64,000 bases of DNA from UBA1205 sp045534635 (GTDB lineage Bacteria > Bacteroidota > Bacteroidia > Bacteroidales > WCHB1-69): positions 1-64,000 of the forward strand of contig JAZSKB010000039.1 in the NCBI GenBank assembly GCA_045534635.1, written 5' to 3'. Made by a program: the position numbers and the translations under genes. Each line of letters starts with the position of its first letter. The stretch's first letter is position 1. Of this stretch, positions 49,310 to 57,723 are shown piece by piece. The notes under the pieces were generated by a model. The model was not told the origin of the DNA, ran no database searches, and saw nothing but the letters and a program-made list of their open reading frames with translations.

Positions 49310-52291
49310 TTATCTTATTACAGTTATATGACCATTATATTCAAATTCTTGTCCTGTAATATCTTTAACTTTAATCTGATAGGTATATATAGTATTCGAT
49401 TCAACAAATTTACCATCAACTGTACCATCCCATTTTTCTTCTGGGTCTGTTGTTGTAAATATTTTTTGTCCCCATCTATCAAAAATATTCATTAAATAAC
49501 CTTCCGATGAATATTCTTTCATTACAGGTGACCAAGTATCATTTATACCATCTCCATTGGGTGTAAATGAATTAGGAATAAACACACTCATTTCATCATA
49601 AACATGGAACACCTTTGAAATAGTATCTATACAACCATTTGTATCTGTTACTTCAAGAAAAACTACATAATCACCTGCTTCCTCAAATACATGATATACA
49701 GAACTTCCCGTGGCTGTTGTTCCATCACCCATATTCCAAGCCCAAGAAGATAACAAACCTTTACTTGCATCTGTTATTGCAAATACAGAACCTGTTGGAA
49801 CAGTATATGATACAACATCAAAATCTGCCTTAGGACCATCAACATGTTCCACAACAAATTCTAAACCTGCAGAACACAATGAATCTGTTGCTGTTAAAGT
49901 ATATTTCCCTACTGGAAGATCTTCCAAATTATTTGTTGTATCTGTAATTCCGCCATTCCAAGCATATTTTAATGTATGAGGTGCTCCACTTGTTACCGTT
50001 GTTGTAATTGTTCCATCTTTTCTATGACATGATTCTGGTGTTGTTAATCCTGTGATTTTAACTGCTGGATAACTTGGAACAAATACTGTTGTATCTACTT
50101 CACAACCATTTCCATCTGTTGCTTTTACATTGTAAGAACCTGTTTTCAATCCTATTGCCGTTGGTGCAACAGAAACATTTGATGTCCATGTGTATCGAAT
50201 AGGTTCTCTTGCATAAGATACTGATACTGTAATTATTCCATTTTTATGTTCACATTTTTCTTCTACAATAGTATCTACTGACATTACTGGATATGGATTT
50301 GCACATATTTCTACAAAATCTGTATCTTTACAACCATTTGAATCTGTAACATATACATGATATATTCCTTCCTTTAAATTAGATACATCTGCCGACGTTC
50401 CAACTTCATTATTTGAGGAATTTCTCCATGAATACTGATATGGAGGTGTTGCACCTTCTGCCAATACATGTACTTTTCCATTAGGTTTCAAACAAAATGT
50501 TGAATCTGAAGATGTTTGCAAAGTTAATAATGTAGGTTCTGGAACAATAACTTTTTTTATTAACTCACAATCATTTGCATCTTTAGCATAGAACGTATAA
50601 GTACCCGCTTTTAAATCTGAATATCTTCCTCCATTTATATTTGCATCGTTATTTAAAGTATCTATTACACCATTAACTTCTTGCAACCAAAATGGCAACG
50701 TTGTCATTGGTCCAATACCTTCTATTTTTCCATGAGAGAATCCTCCTGTAGAATCTCCAAAACATTTAACAGGAGTTACAGATACATCCATTTTCGGAGA
50801 CAATGGTTCTACTATGATTGTATCATAAGCATAACAACCTACTGAGTCTAAAGATTTTACAAAATATGTTCCTGGTCCTTTTACCATTAACGTATTGCCG
50901 AATGATGGCTGTAAAGTTGTACCATTTAACATTTTTCCTCCCCATTCATGTTTTACAAAATAAGAACGAACTTCTCTTACTTCTAAAAGATTTTCATTAC
51001 CTTCACACATTTCTACATTACCTATAATAGTTACTTGTGGTGTTGGATATATTCTTATCCAATTTTCATCTAATGATTTTGAAGTATCTCCACAACCATT
51101 TTCTGCAAAAACTGTTAATCGAACTAAATAATCAACAGGCTCGTTACCAGGAGTTTCTGGAAAAGTATATGTCCACAAAGAATCATGAGAATTATCATTC
51201 ACACCATGAATTTCCCAAATAATATCTTCTTTTTTACTATTAATAACAGTAGAAAGGTCAACAAAGGTTACTGTTCTTGTACAAGTATCATAGTAACTTT
51301 GGTAAATGCCTTGACTATTTTGATGTCTTGGGTCATCTAAATTCACATAACCTTGAGAATTTGCTACTCCAAAAGCAAAAGAAGCGTCAATTGAAGTTTT
51401 AGCAATCACTGTTTGTAATTCTGAACTACAATCTGGTCCTAAAGCAGATTCTAATTTACAAGTAAAAATTTCACCATCTAAAGGATTTTGAATATTAATT
51501 TGTTGAGTATAAGCATGCCAACTTGGTTGAGAAGTTCTTGTCCAAGTATAAGATACGAAGCCATCAGGAGCTTTCAAACGAGCAGCAGAACTACCTTCAC
51601 AATAAGTTAAATCTATACTCATCGGACGACATTGTGCTGACAAATAAGCATATCCATAATGTCCAGACAAAGTACAATCTCTTACTTCAAAATATATCTT
51701 AATTTTTTGACCAATAAGAGACAACAATGAAAATCCAACAGTTGTCCAATCTTTTCCTTTAGGAGTTCCTGAACAAACTAAACCTGCTGCCATTGGTCCT
51801 GAAATAAAACTAACATCACTACAAGGCATTTTAATAACATTCCCTAAAGTATCTTTTATTTGCATTTTAAATAGTGGCTGTTCATCTGTGTTATGCGAAG
51901 GGTCTTCCATTACCCAAGCAAACGACAAAATAAGTAATGAATTACTACTATCTATTACCATATCATAAGATATAGCATCTACTTCTCCTCCTGTACTACT
52001 ATTTCCTAAAAGTATAGAATAGTTAAATCCTTGAGGAACTTTACGAATTACAGGACAATGTTCATCTTGGATAGTTCCTGTTGCTATTAAATCTGTAGCA
52101 TTCATTATAGTATGCCTACCTGGTATAGCAGCAGAAGGACCAATAGAATAATTACCTGATGCACAACTTCCGATATACGCTTGCCAATATGTAAAGTTAG
52201 CAAAACTTGAATTCAAGTTAGGACATTGTGCCAATCCTTCATAACTTATCATTAGCAATAGTGTCGTCAATAAAACCAAAAACTTTTTCAT
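49310..52291 (-). CDS. large T9SS surface protein with SprB-like repeats, PKD and CHU_C domains
   Basis: A 993-aa exported protein (signal peptide to residue ~21, SYEGLAQ). The N-terminal third is a beta-rich region resembling a carbohydrate- or metal-binding lectin fold. Residues ~500-850 contain at least four SprB-like repeats of about 80 residues (YSWRN, LKEGIYHVYVTDSNGC; YTWTS, LKTGSYNVKATDGNGC; YAWNG, LPVGKYTLTATD). A PKD-like domain follows (WAWNMGDGTTATGSSVYHVF). The last ~90 residues are the type B type IX sorting domain (SFTPNGDGINDTW, NIFDRWGQ). It should be displayed at the cell surface as an adhesin or motility-related protein. It lacks a visible catalytic domain. PorT at 15197 belongs to its export pathway. 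Confidence 0.9.
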   Translation of the reverse strand: MKKFLVLLTTLLLMISYEGLAQCPNLNSSFANFTYWQAYIGSCASGNYSIGPSAAIPGRHTIMNATDLIATGTIQDEHCPVIRKVPQGFNYSILLGNSSTGGEVDAISYDMVIDSSNSLLILSFAWVMEDPSHNTDEQPLFKMQIKDTLGNVIKMPCSDVSFISGPMAAGLVCSGTPKGKDWTTVGFSLLSLIGQKIKIYFEVRDCTLSGHYGYAYLSAQCRPMSIDLTYCEGSSAARLKAPDGFVSYTWTRTSQPSWHAYTQQINIQNPLDGEIFTCKLESALGPDCSSELQTVIAKTSIDASFAFGVANSQGYVNLDDPRHQNSQGIYQSYYDTCTRTVTFVDLSTVINSKKEDIIWEIHGVNDNSHDSLWTYTFPETPGNEPVDYLVRLTVFAENGCGDTSKSLDENWIRIYPTPQVTIIGNVEMCEGNENLLEVREVRSYFVKHEWGGKMLNGTTLQPSFGNTLMVKGPGTYFVKSLDSVGCYAYDTIIVEPLSPKMDVSVTPVKCFGDSTGGFSHGKIEGIGPMTTLPFWLQEVNGVIDTLNNDANINGGRYSDLKAGTYTFYAKDANDCELIKKVIVPEPTLLTLQTSSDSTFCLKPNGKVHVLAEGATPPYQYSWRNSSNNEVGTSADVSNLKEGIYHVYVTDSNGCKDTDFVEICANPYPVMSVDTIVEEKCEHKNGIITVSVSYAREPIRYTWTSNVSVAPTAIGLKTGSYNVKATDGNGCEVDTTVFVPSYPAVKITGLTTPESCHRKDGTITTTVTSGAPHTLKYAWNGGITDTTNNLEDLPVGKYTLTATDSLCSAGLEFVVEHVDGPKADFDVVSYTVPTGSVFAITDASKGLLSSWAWNMGDGTTATGSSVYHVFEEAGDYVVFLEVTDTNGCIDTISKVFHVYDEMSVFIPNSFTPNGDGINDTWSPVMKEYSSEGYLMNIFDRWGQKIFTTTDPEEKWDGTVDGKFVESNTIYTYQIKVKDITGQEFEYNGHITVIR

Positions 52292-52376
52292 TTGTATCTA
52301 TTTTTTTATTTTTACTTATTTATTCTACTATTAAGATTCTTTTTTTAAAATTTTGTTGCCTATTATCTAATTTTTT

Positions 52377-52883
52377 TTACCAATTGCCTACTGTTGCCGA
52401 AAAAATATCATCTACCAATGCCTCACAAATTTCAGTAACTAATTGGTCTTCAACCTGTGATAAATTCAAACTACTATTGAAACTCACATATCTTGAAAAC
52501 GATTTCTCGCATGATTTTTCTTCTTCAAAACGATTTATATAACTTATTCTAATCCCTATTGTCAATCTATTCATTGTAGCGACTTCTGCCCCAATAGACT
52601 CTGAACTCACTGAATACGAAGTAATTTCTCCTTCTATAGACAAATCACCACGTGAATCTACAAAAACCAATCGAGTAGAATTTTGGAATTTATCCATTAA
52701 TTGTGTTGTTAATTCATTAGCTAACTTTAAATTCACTAAAGATGCATTATTGACAAAAGGTCTTATTGTTATTGTTTTAGCCTCTGCAGGAATGTCAACA
52801 CCGACAGCACTATACTTGATAGTACAAGCCACTTGTAACAACAAGAGAAACAATATTCCAACACCTAATTTTATTTTTGCCAT
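52377..52883 (-). CDS. lptE: LptE family lipopolysaccharide-assembly lipoprotein
   Basis: A 168-aa lipoprotein (lipobox LLQVACT, Cys20) resembling the LptE family that plugs the LptD outer-membrane channel for lipopolysaccharide. YSAVGVDIPAEAKTITIRPF, then NELTTQLMDKFQNSTRLVF and GDLSIEGEITSYSV match the Bacteroidota form. It overlaps the sigma-54 activator by one base (TAATG), and this pairing is common in the phylum. The C-terminal SQVEDQLVTEICEALVDDIF helix closes the fold. Confidence 0.85.
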   Translation of the reverse strand: MAKIKLGVGILFLLLLQVACTIKYSAVGVDIPAEAKTITIRPFVNNASLVNLKLANELTTQLMDKFQNSTRLVFVDSRGDLSIEGEITSYSVSSESIGAEVATMNRLTIGIRISYINRFEEEKSCEKSFSRYVSFNSSLNLSQVEDQLVTEICEALVDDIFSATVGNW

Positions 52884-54115
52884 TAATTCAAATTAAATTG
52901 TAACAACTTTCTATACAATGTTCTTTCAGAAATCCCCAAATCTTTGGCGGTTTCTTTCCTTTTGCCGTTATTTTTTTTCAATGCTTTTAGTATCATATCT
53001 TTTTCTTGGTCTTGTAATGAAAAATTATTTTTACTAACAGATTCATCTTCTGACCCTTCCACATAATCTGTCAATTCGACTTCATCGAAATTTTCACTAT
53101 TCTTTTCATTGGAAATAGGAAGAGAATTGCCTAAAACCAAGGATTTAGAATTCGACAACTGATGCATTTGCATTGGTACACCTCCTTGATGCATACTTGC
53201 AATTTGATTTTTCAAATCATTAATATCTTTTTGCATTTCTGCTAAAAATTTGAATATCAATTCACGTTCAAAAGCCATATCGGCTTTATTTTCTGCTCCT
53301 CCACGAAATATCTGCAACGAAGATTGAGTGTCAATATTGGGAATATATTTATTCAAAATTGTACTTTCAACTTTTCTATCTGACTCTATTACAGATATTT
53401 GTTCTACAATATTTTTCAATTGTCTCACATTTCCCGGAAAAGAATAATTGATTAAATAATGTTCTGCTTCTGTATCTAATTGTATTGCAGGCATGTGGTA
53501 TTTATCAGCAAAATCAAGAGCAAATTTCTTGAACAACAACAATATATCTTGTTTACGTTCTCGCAATGGTGGTATAAAAATTGGCACTGTATTTAGTCGA
53601 TAATACAAATCTTCTCTAAATTTTCCCATTGCTATTGCCTCTTGCAATTTAACATTTGTTGCAGCAACAACGCGAACATTGGTTTTTTGCACTTTGGAAG
53701 AACCTACTCGAATAAATTCTCCAGATTCTAATATTCTCAACAATCTTGCTTGTGTTGACAATGGCAATTCTGCTACTTCATCTAAAAAGATTGTTCCTCC
53801 ATTTGATTGTTCAAAATAGCCTTTTCTTGCTTCTGTGGCTCCTGTAAAAGCACCTTTTTCATGTCCAAACAATTCAGAATCGATGGTTCCTTCTGGAATT
53901 GCTCCACAATTTACAGCAATATATGTATTGTGTTTACGAGCACTATTATCGTGAATAATTTTTGGAAAACTTTCTTTTCCTACTCCACTTTCGCCCATTA
54001 CCAATACAGACAAATCTGTTACAGCAACTTGTAAAGCAATTTCTATTGCCCTATCTATCTTTGGCGAGGTTGCTATAATGCCATATCGTTGTTTAACTGA
54101 CTGTAAATCGAACAT
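52883..54115 (-). CDS. sigma-54-dependent transcriptional activator
   Basis: A 410-aa AAA+ activator of sigma-54 promoters. Walker A is GESGVGKE (41-48), the sigma-54 contact loop GAFTGA is at 88-93, and the C-terminal Fis-type helix-turn-helix ends in KRKETAKDLGISERTLYRKL. There is no N-terminal receiver or sensor domain, so activity must be set by level, by DNA or by a partner. Residues ~270-365 are low-complexity, Ser-rich and charged. The 5' leader contains a hairpin (54128-54164) just before the ATG. Its presence supports the sigma-54-like site seen before htpG. lptE follows with a one-base overlap. Confidence 0.9.
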   Translation of the reverse strand: MFDLQSVKQRYGIIATSPKIDRAIEIALQVAVTDLSVLVMGESGVGKESFPKIIHDNSARKHNTYIAVNCGAIPEGTIDSELFGHEKGAFTGATEARKGYFEQSNGGTIFLDEVAELPLSTQARLLRILESGEFIRVGSSKVQKTNVRVVAATNVKLQEAIAMGKFREDLYYRLNTVPIFIPPLRERKQDILLLFKKFALDFADKYHMPAIQLDTEAEHYLINYSFPGNVRQLKNIVEQISVIESDRKVESTILNKYIPNIDTQSSLQIFRGGAENKADMAFERELIFKFLAEMQKDINDLKNQIASMHQGGVPMQMHQLSNSKSLVLGNSLPISNEKNSENFDEVELTDYVEGSEDESVSKNNFSLQDQEKDMILKALKKNNGKRKETAKDLGISERTLYRKLLQFNLN

Positions 54116-54127
54116 TTATTTCTATTA

Positions 54128-54164
54128 AAAATATCAGCACGTTTATAAAAACATGCTGATATTT
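54128..54164 (-). terminator. hairpin with T run just upstream of the sigma-54 activator
   Basis: aaatatcagca pairs with tgctgatattt (54128-54164), with one mismatch near the loop, followed on the minus strand by TTTTT. It is 12 bases from the activator ATG and could end the short unit that starts at 54339, or attenuate the activator. Confidence 0.55.
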
Positions 54165-54166
54165 AA

Positions 54167-54304
54167 TTATATTATATTTATAATCAATAATTTACTACAC
54201 AAAAGGCTTTCAAACATCAATTTTGTTGAAATATAAACATATTTAACAGATTGACAGATAATTATCAATGCCTTAACAATAGCAATAATTATTGGACTAC
54301 TCAT
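54167..54304 (-). CDS. possible 45-aa small membrane protein
   Basis: A 45-codon frame starts at an ATG at 54304. The N-terminus MSSPIIIAIVKALIII is strongly hydrophobic, and the rest is mixed with a second hydrophobic end (LLIINII). A -7 box lies at 54332-54339 and a terminator-like hairpin at 54128-54164, so promoter, ORF and terminator fit one small transcription unit. No family is recognised. The alternative is a non-coding RNA of about 200 bases or a long leader of the sigma-54 activator. Confidence 0.35.
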   Translation of the reverse strand: MSSPIIIAIVKALIIICQSVKYVYISTKLMFESLLCSKLLIINII

Positions 54305-54331
54305 TTTATAATATCTATTTTTACTAAAATA

Positions 54332-54339
54332 CAAAGATA
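54332..54339 (-). promoter_or_regulatory. promoter upstream of the small unit and sigma-54 activator
   Basis: TATCTTTG on the minus strand in the context AAAATGCTATCTTTG, 28 bases before the 45-aa ORF. Confidence 0.6.
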
Positions 54340-54354
54340 GCATTTTTTAGGATA

Positions 54355-54645
54355 TTATTTTCTATCTTTTACCTTTTCTAATTGTTTTTTTATAGCATCT
54401 ACAGCCAAATCTGCGGCTTCTTCAAAAGTTTTGCATTGTTTGCTTGCTAACAAATCATTACCTTTGATTTTTAAACGAATTTCTGCAATTTTATTTTCTG
54501 GTTTGTCTGTATTATCTAATTTCAAAGAAACATCACAGCCAATAATGCCATCATAATGTTTGTCTAATTTTTGCAATTTTTCATCAATAAAATTTTCTAA
54601 ACCTTTGTCTGCTTTAAAATGCACTGAATTAATGTTTACTATCAT
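54355..54645 (-). CDS. hpf: ribosome hibernation-promoting factor (short form)
   Basis: A 96-aa HPF/RaiA-family protein that binds the 30S decoding site and silences ribosomes in stationary phase. MIVNINSVHFKADKGLENF, the beta strand NKIAEIRLKIKG and the C-terminal helix AADLAVDAIKKQLEKVK fit the family; the long C-terminal dimerisation domain is absent. It is preceded by a strong Shine-Dalgarno, GGAGG (54650-54654 complement) four bases before the ATG, which is exceptional in this window. It follows xerC by 13 bases. The usual downstream tuf/secE genes are not here. Confidence 0.93.
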   Translation of the reverse strand: MIVNINSVHFKADKGLENFIDEKLQKLDKHYDGIIGCDVSLKLDNTDKPENKIAEIRLKIKGNDLLASKQCKTFEEAADLAVDAIKKQLEKVKDRK

Positions 54646-54649
54646 AATT

Positions 54650-54660
54650 CCTCCTTTTTT
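54650..54660 (-). promoter_or_regulatory. strong ribosome binding site of hpf
   Basis: AAAAAAGGAGG on the minus strand, ending four bases before the hpf ATG and beginning in the stop codon of xerC. Confidence 0.75.
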
Positions 54661-55543
54661 ACGCTCTTGGATGAGCTTGGTTATACGTTTTTTTTAATTG
54701 TTCCATAGATGTATGAACATATACTTGCGTAGATGCCAAAGACGAATGTCCTAATATGCTTTTTATCGCACTCATATCTGCTCCATGATTAAGCATGTGG
54801 GTTGCGAATGTATGCCTTATAACGTGCGGACTACGTTTTGTAACTGTTGATACTTTATCTATATATTTTTTTACTATTCGATATACTAATCTTCTATACA
54901 ATGGTTCACCAGAAGCGGTCAAAAACAAATACGATGTTCCTGTTATCATTCCAAAATTTGCTTCTCGCTCTTTGAGATAATCTTTTATCTTTTGCAACAA
55001 TTGTATGCTCATTGGCACTATACGTTCTTTATTGCCTTTGCCTATTATACGTATTACATTATTTGAAAAATCTATACTTGATATTGTCAAAGAAATTAAT
55101 TCTGAACAACGCATACCTGTTGCATAAAATATTTCTAAGATAGTTTTATCTCTTATTCCTTCATAATCTTGTGAATATTCCAAAACATCAAATAGTTTTT
55201 CCATATCTATTTCTGAGAAAAAAAATGGTAATTTTTTTTGTTGTTTAGGACTGATAATTTTATCTGTTGGATTTATCTCTATGTATTGTTTTTTCATCAA
55301 AAAGCGATACATAGAACGAACTGCAGATAATTTTCTATTGATAGAACTTGTTTCTTTTTCATCTTTTGAAAGAGAAACAAGCCACAATTTTATATCTTTG
55401 GCATTTGCTTTTAATACATCCGTATTTTTCTGATTTAGAAATAGTTCATATTGGTCAATATCTCGATTATATGCTTCTATTGTATTGACTGAATATCGTT
55501 TTTCTACTTTTAAATACATCAAAAATGCCTCTTTTACATTCAT
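54659..55543 (-). CDS. xerC: tyrosine recombinase XerC/XerD
   Basis: A 294-aa site-specific recombinase that resolves chromosome dimers at dif. The N-terminal SAM-like DNA-binding domain is followed by the catalytic domain with Arg145, Lys169, His240, Arg243, His266 and Tyr275. It is of normal length. Its position between rpsU and hpf is a conserved Bacteroidota arrangement, so it is a housekeeping recombinase rather than a mobile-element integrase. A hairpin with a built-in -7 box (55544-55589) sits directly before the ATG. No dif site was seen in the window. Confidence 0.92.
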   Translation of the reverse strand: MNVKEAFLMYLKVEKRYSVNTIEAYNRDIDQYELFLNQKNTDVLKANAKDIKLWLVSLSKDEKETSSINRKLSAVRSMYRFLMKKQYIEINPTDKIISPKQQKKLPFFFSEIDMEKLFDVLEYSQDYEGIRDKTILEIFYATGMRCSELISLTISSIDFSNNVIRIIGKGNKERIVPMSIQLLQKIKDYLKEREANFGMITGTSYLFLTASGEPLYRRLVYRIVKKYIDKVSTVTKRSPHVIRHTFATHMLNHGADMSAIKSILGHSSLASTQVYVHTSMEQLKKTYNQAHPRA

Positions 55544-55589
55544 AAAAAAAATGTTATCTTTCGGACAACCAAAGATAACATTTTTTTTT
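55544..55589. terminator. hairpin between rpsU and xerC carrying a promoter box
   Basis: atgttatcttt (55551-55561) and aaagataacat (55571-55581) form a perfect 11-bp stem with A and T runs on both sides. On the minus strand the T run directly touches the xerC ATG. The arm itself contains TATCTTTGG (55569-55577), a -7 box. Confidence 0.65.
55569..55577 (-). promoter_or_regulatory. possible promoter of xerC inside the hairpin
   Basis: TATCTTTGG on the minus strand in the context AAATGTTATCTTTG, 25 bases before the xerC ATG. Confidence 0.45.
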
Positions 55590-55617
55590 GAAAAATCAAA
55601 AAAATAAGATTTTTTTC

Positions 55618-55812
55618 TTATTCTTCTGCTTTTTCACGCAATTTTTGTGCATAAATTGCTTTGCGTTTTTGTTCCCTTAAAATAACGGATTTTTTAGTGA
55701 ATTTTTGACGGGCTCTAAGTTCTCTTACCACACCTATCTTCTCGAATTTGCGTTTTAATTTTTTCAACGCTCTTTCTACGTTTTCACCTTCCTTAATTGG
55801 AACAACAATCAT
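55618..55812 (-). CDS. rpsU: small ribosomal subunit protein bS21
   Basis: A 64-aa Arg/Lys-rich ribosomal protein of the 30S platform. The N-terminal MIVVPIKEGENVERALKKLK and the KKFEKIGVVRELRARQKF helix match bS21. The start has a strong Shine-Dalgarno, AAAAAGGAG (55821-55829 complement), 8 bases before the ATG. In Bacteroidota most mRNAs lack such a site because bS21 helps to occlude the 16S tail; a site on rpsU itself fits the autogenous control reported for the phylum. The promoter box is at 55881-55889. Confidence 0.95.
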   Translation of the reverse strand: MIVVPIKEGENVERALKKLKRKFEKIGVVRELRARQKFTKKSVILREQKRKAIYAQKLREKAEE

Positions 55813-55820
55813 AAATAATA

Positions 55821-55829
55821 CTCCTTTTT
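55821..55829 (-). promoter_or_regulatory. strong ribosome binding site of rpsU
   Basis: AAAAAGGAG on the minus strand, ending 8 bases before the ATG. Only hpf among the other genes checked has a comparable site. Confidence 0.75.
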
Positions 55830-55880
55830 GAATTTAGTTATAAAAAATACAATTATGAAACAACATACTTGTTTCGGGTT

Positions 55881-55889
55881 GCAAAGGTA
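55881..55889 (-). promoter_or_regulatory. promoter of rpsU
   Basis: TACCTTTGC on the minus strand in the context AAAATGCTACCTTTGC, 68 bases before the rpsU ATG. Confidence 0.65.
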
Positions 55890-56017
55890 GCATTTTTATC
55901 AATACAAAATAACTATTTTGTCTTTTTTTTATTAAAAAACTATAAAACAAACATTTACACAATTTTTCATTATAAAAACAACTATTTTATATTATCATTT
56001 ACTACTTATTTAACAAT

Positions 56018-56045
56018 AAAAAAGCAGCCATTTGGCTGCTTTTTT
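56018..56045. terminator. terminator of the T9SS cargo gene (bidirectional form)
   Basis: agcagcca (56023-56030) and tggctgct (56033-56040) form a perfect stem with A and T runs on the two sides. It lies just beyond the stop at 56079. Confidence 0.85.
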
Positions 56046-56078
56046 GTAATTAAACAATCTTTTTTATTAAAAAACAAA

Positions 56079-57584
56079 TTATCTAATAGTTACTTTAGTT
56101 GTTTTTACTTTGTTACCTTGATTTACTTTTAACATATAAATACCAGGTGCAAAATTGCTAACATCTATAGTATTATTTTCATTTTTTAATTCAACAGAAA
56201 CAACTGCTTGACCAACTAAGTTGAAAAGAGTTGCAACAGCAGGTTCTTCGTTTGACAATACTACATTGATTTGGTCAACTGCTGGATTTGGGAATACGGA
56301 TACTTCAAACATTTCTACTTCATTAATAGATGTAGAATCTATTCTAATTAAAGGATTTCCTTCATCTACAGCCAATTTGAAAGAATGTAATGGTAAAGTT
56401 GCATAATAGTTATGACGATATTGGTGTTTATGTTGTTCATCAATAGTGCCATCTTGCATATATTCTACCAAATCATAACGTACTACTTTTGGCTCACATA
56501 ATCTACCATTAACTCCGCCACCCATATCTAAACCCCATTCAAACATATTATTTTTACCGTCTTGGAAGTTACAATATGGAATAGCCAAGGTACTTTTTAT
56601 TGTACGTTTTGTTATCATTTCGTTACTTTCTCTGTTCCATGAAGTTATTTCTAATGTATCTTGGAAATCATATTCATATCCAGGAATAAACTCAACCATT
56701 ACAGAAACAACAGCACCTGCTTCTACTTCATATCTGTTTAAATCCAACGAAATAGCTCTCCAACCAATTTTACCTAATTCTGATAACGTACTATCTTCTT
56801 CTGTTAAAATATGGTTTATGACAAGTTGATTTCTTCCTTTTGGAACAGTTACACTACCTTTGTCTGTTGAAGCAGATTTTACATAATTTGCTACTGGAAG
56901 CAAGAAAGAAGCTCTACTATAGGCTTCCGTATATATCCAACGATAATATTCATCTTTATTTCCTGGACTATTTGTTTGATATAATGGATGTTGTTGAATA
57001 TAAACTCTTAATGTATCAGGTTTTATCTCACCTGTGGTAATACTAGGGTCTTTATCTTCACCCATTGTGTAAGTTACTCGGATTTGCATACTATCAATAG
57101 CGTATGGATAATAAAATGCAGAGTCTTTTAGGTCTGAATAACGACCAAACAACATTTGTTCCCAATCGGTATCAAATGCTCTGGAATAAGGGTCAAAAAC
57201 AAAACCTCCTTTATTGAAGGTAGGATGATTACCTAACATAGAATCTTTGTCTGTGTAATACGTAGCAAAAATTGCTAACGAATCTGGCATTAAATCAAAT
57301 GCTCCACCTTTCCATGCTAAGTTCTCTTGACCTGCGTAATTCACTGCAAAACTATATGCAGATGCCCAACCAAATGTTTCATAATCACCAGTTGTTGCTT
57401 TATGTACATTCACTGTATTCAACATATTGTTATTTACAACAGATTTTTCAGGCATACGTACATATTGGTTTTGTACTTGTGTAGGATTTAACGGGGCTTT
57501 TACGGTTTGCTGCATTGGCATAACCTGTGCATTCATTTGAAATGTAGCAAACATACCTGCTACCACTAATAAAATCTTTTTCAT
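56079..57584 (-). CDS. exported protein with type A T9SS sorting domain
   Basis: A 501-aa secreted protein of unknown function. Residues 1-19 are a signal peptide (FQMNAQ). The body has no catalytic motif that I recognise; it is beta-rich, with many aromatic and acidic residues. Residues ~425-501 are a type A type IX sorting domain (VSVFPNPAVDQINVVL, then NTIDVSNFAPGIYMLKV and TTKVTIR). It should be exported by the PorT-dependent type IX pathway and attached to or released from the surface. The promoter box lies at 57656-57664 and a terminator follows the stop. Confidence 0.85.
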   Translation of the reverse strand: MKKILLVVAGMFATFQMNAQVMPMQQTVKAPLNPTQVQNQYVRMPEKSVVNNNMLNTVNVHKATTGDYETFGWASAYSFAVNYAGQENLAWKGGAFDLMPDSLAIFATYYTDKDSMLGNHPTFNKGGFVFDPYSRAFDTDWEQMLFGRYSDLKDSAFYYPYAIDSMQIRVTYTMGEDKDPSITTGEIKPDTLRVYIQQHPLYQTNSPGNKDEYYRWIYTEAYSRASFLLPVANYVKSASTDKGSVTVPKGRNQLVINHILTEEDSTLSELGKIGWRAISLDLNRYEVEAGAVVSVMVEFIPGYEYDFQDTLEITSWNRESNEMITKRTIKSTLAIPYCNFQDGKNNMFEWGLDMGGGVNGRLCEPKVVRYDLVEYMQDGTIDEQHKHQYRHNYYATLPLHSFKLAVDEGNPLIRIDSTSINEVEMFEVSVFPNPAVDQINVVLSNEEPAVATLFNLVGQAVVSVELKNENNTIDVSNFAPGIYMLKVNQGNKVKTTKVTIR

Positions 57585-57655
57585 TTTTCGTGTTGTTTAT
57601 TAATACTTTTTTATACTGCTTTATTTTTTATTTATACTATATGAAAAATCACAAT

Positions 57656-57664
57656 GCAAAGATA
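57656..57664 (-). promoter_or_regulatory. promoter of the T9SS cargo gene
   Basis: TATCTTTGC on the minus strand, 71 bases before the ATG at 57584. Confidence 0.6.
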
Positions 57665-57723
57665 ATACTTTTTTTTTACATTTTTCATAAAAGAAAGAAT
57701 ATTTTTTCAAAAAATGCAAAAAA

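Noticed and set aside
49310..52291. Tandem repeat array at DNA level
   Set aside because: The repeats are visible only as protein SprB-like units; the DNA copies are too diverged to be a recent array.
54659..55543. Mobile-element integrase
   Set aside because: The gene has the length of Xer recombinases and its rpsU and hpf neighbours are the conserved chromosomal arrangement; no attachment repeats were seen.
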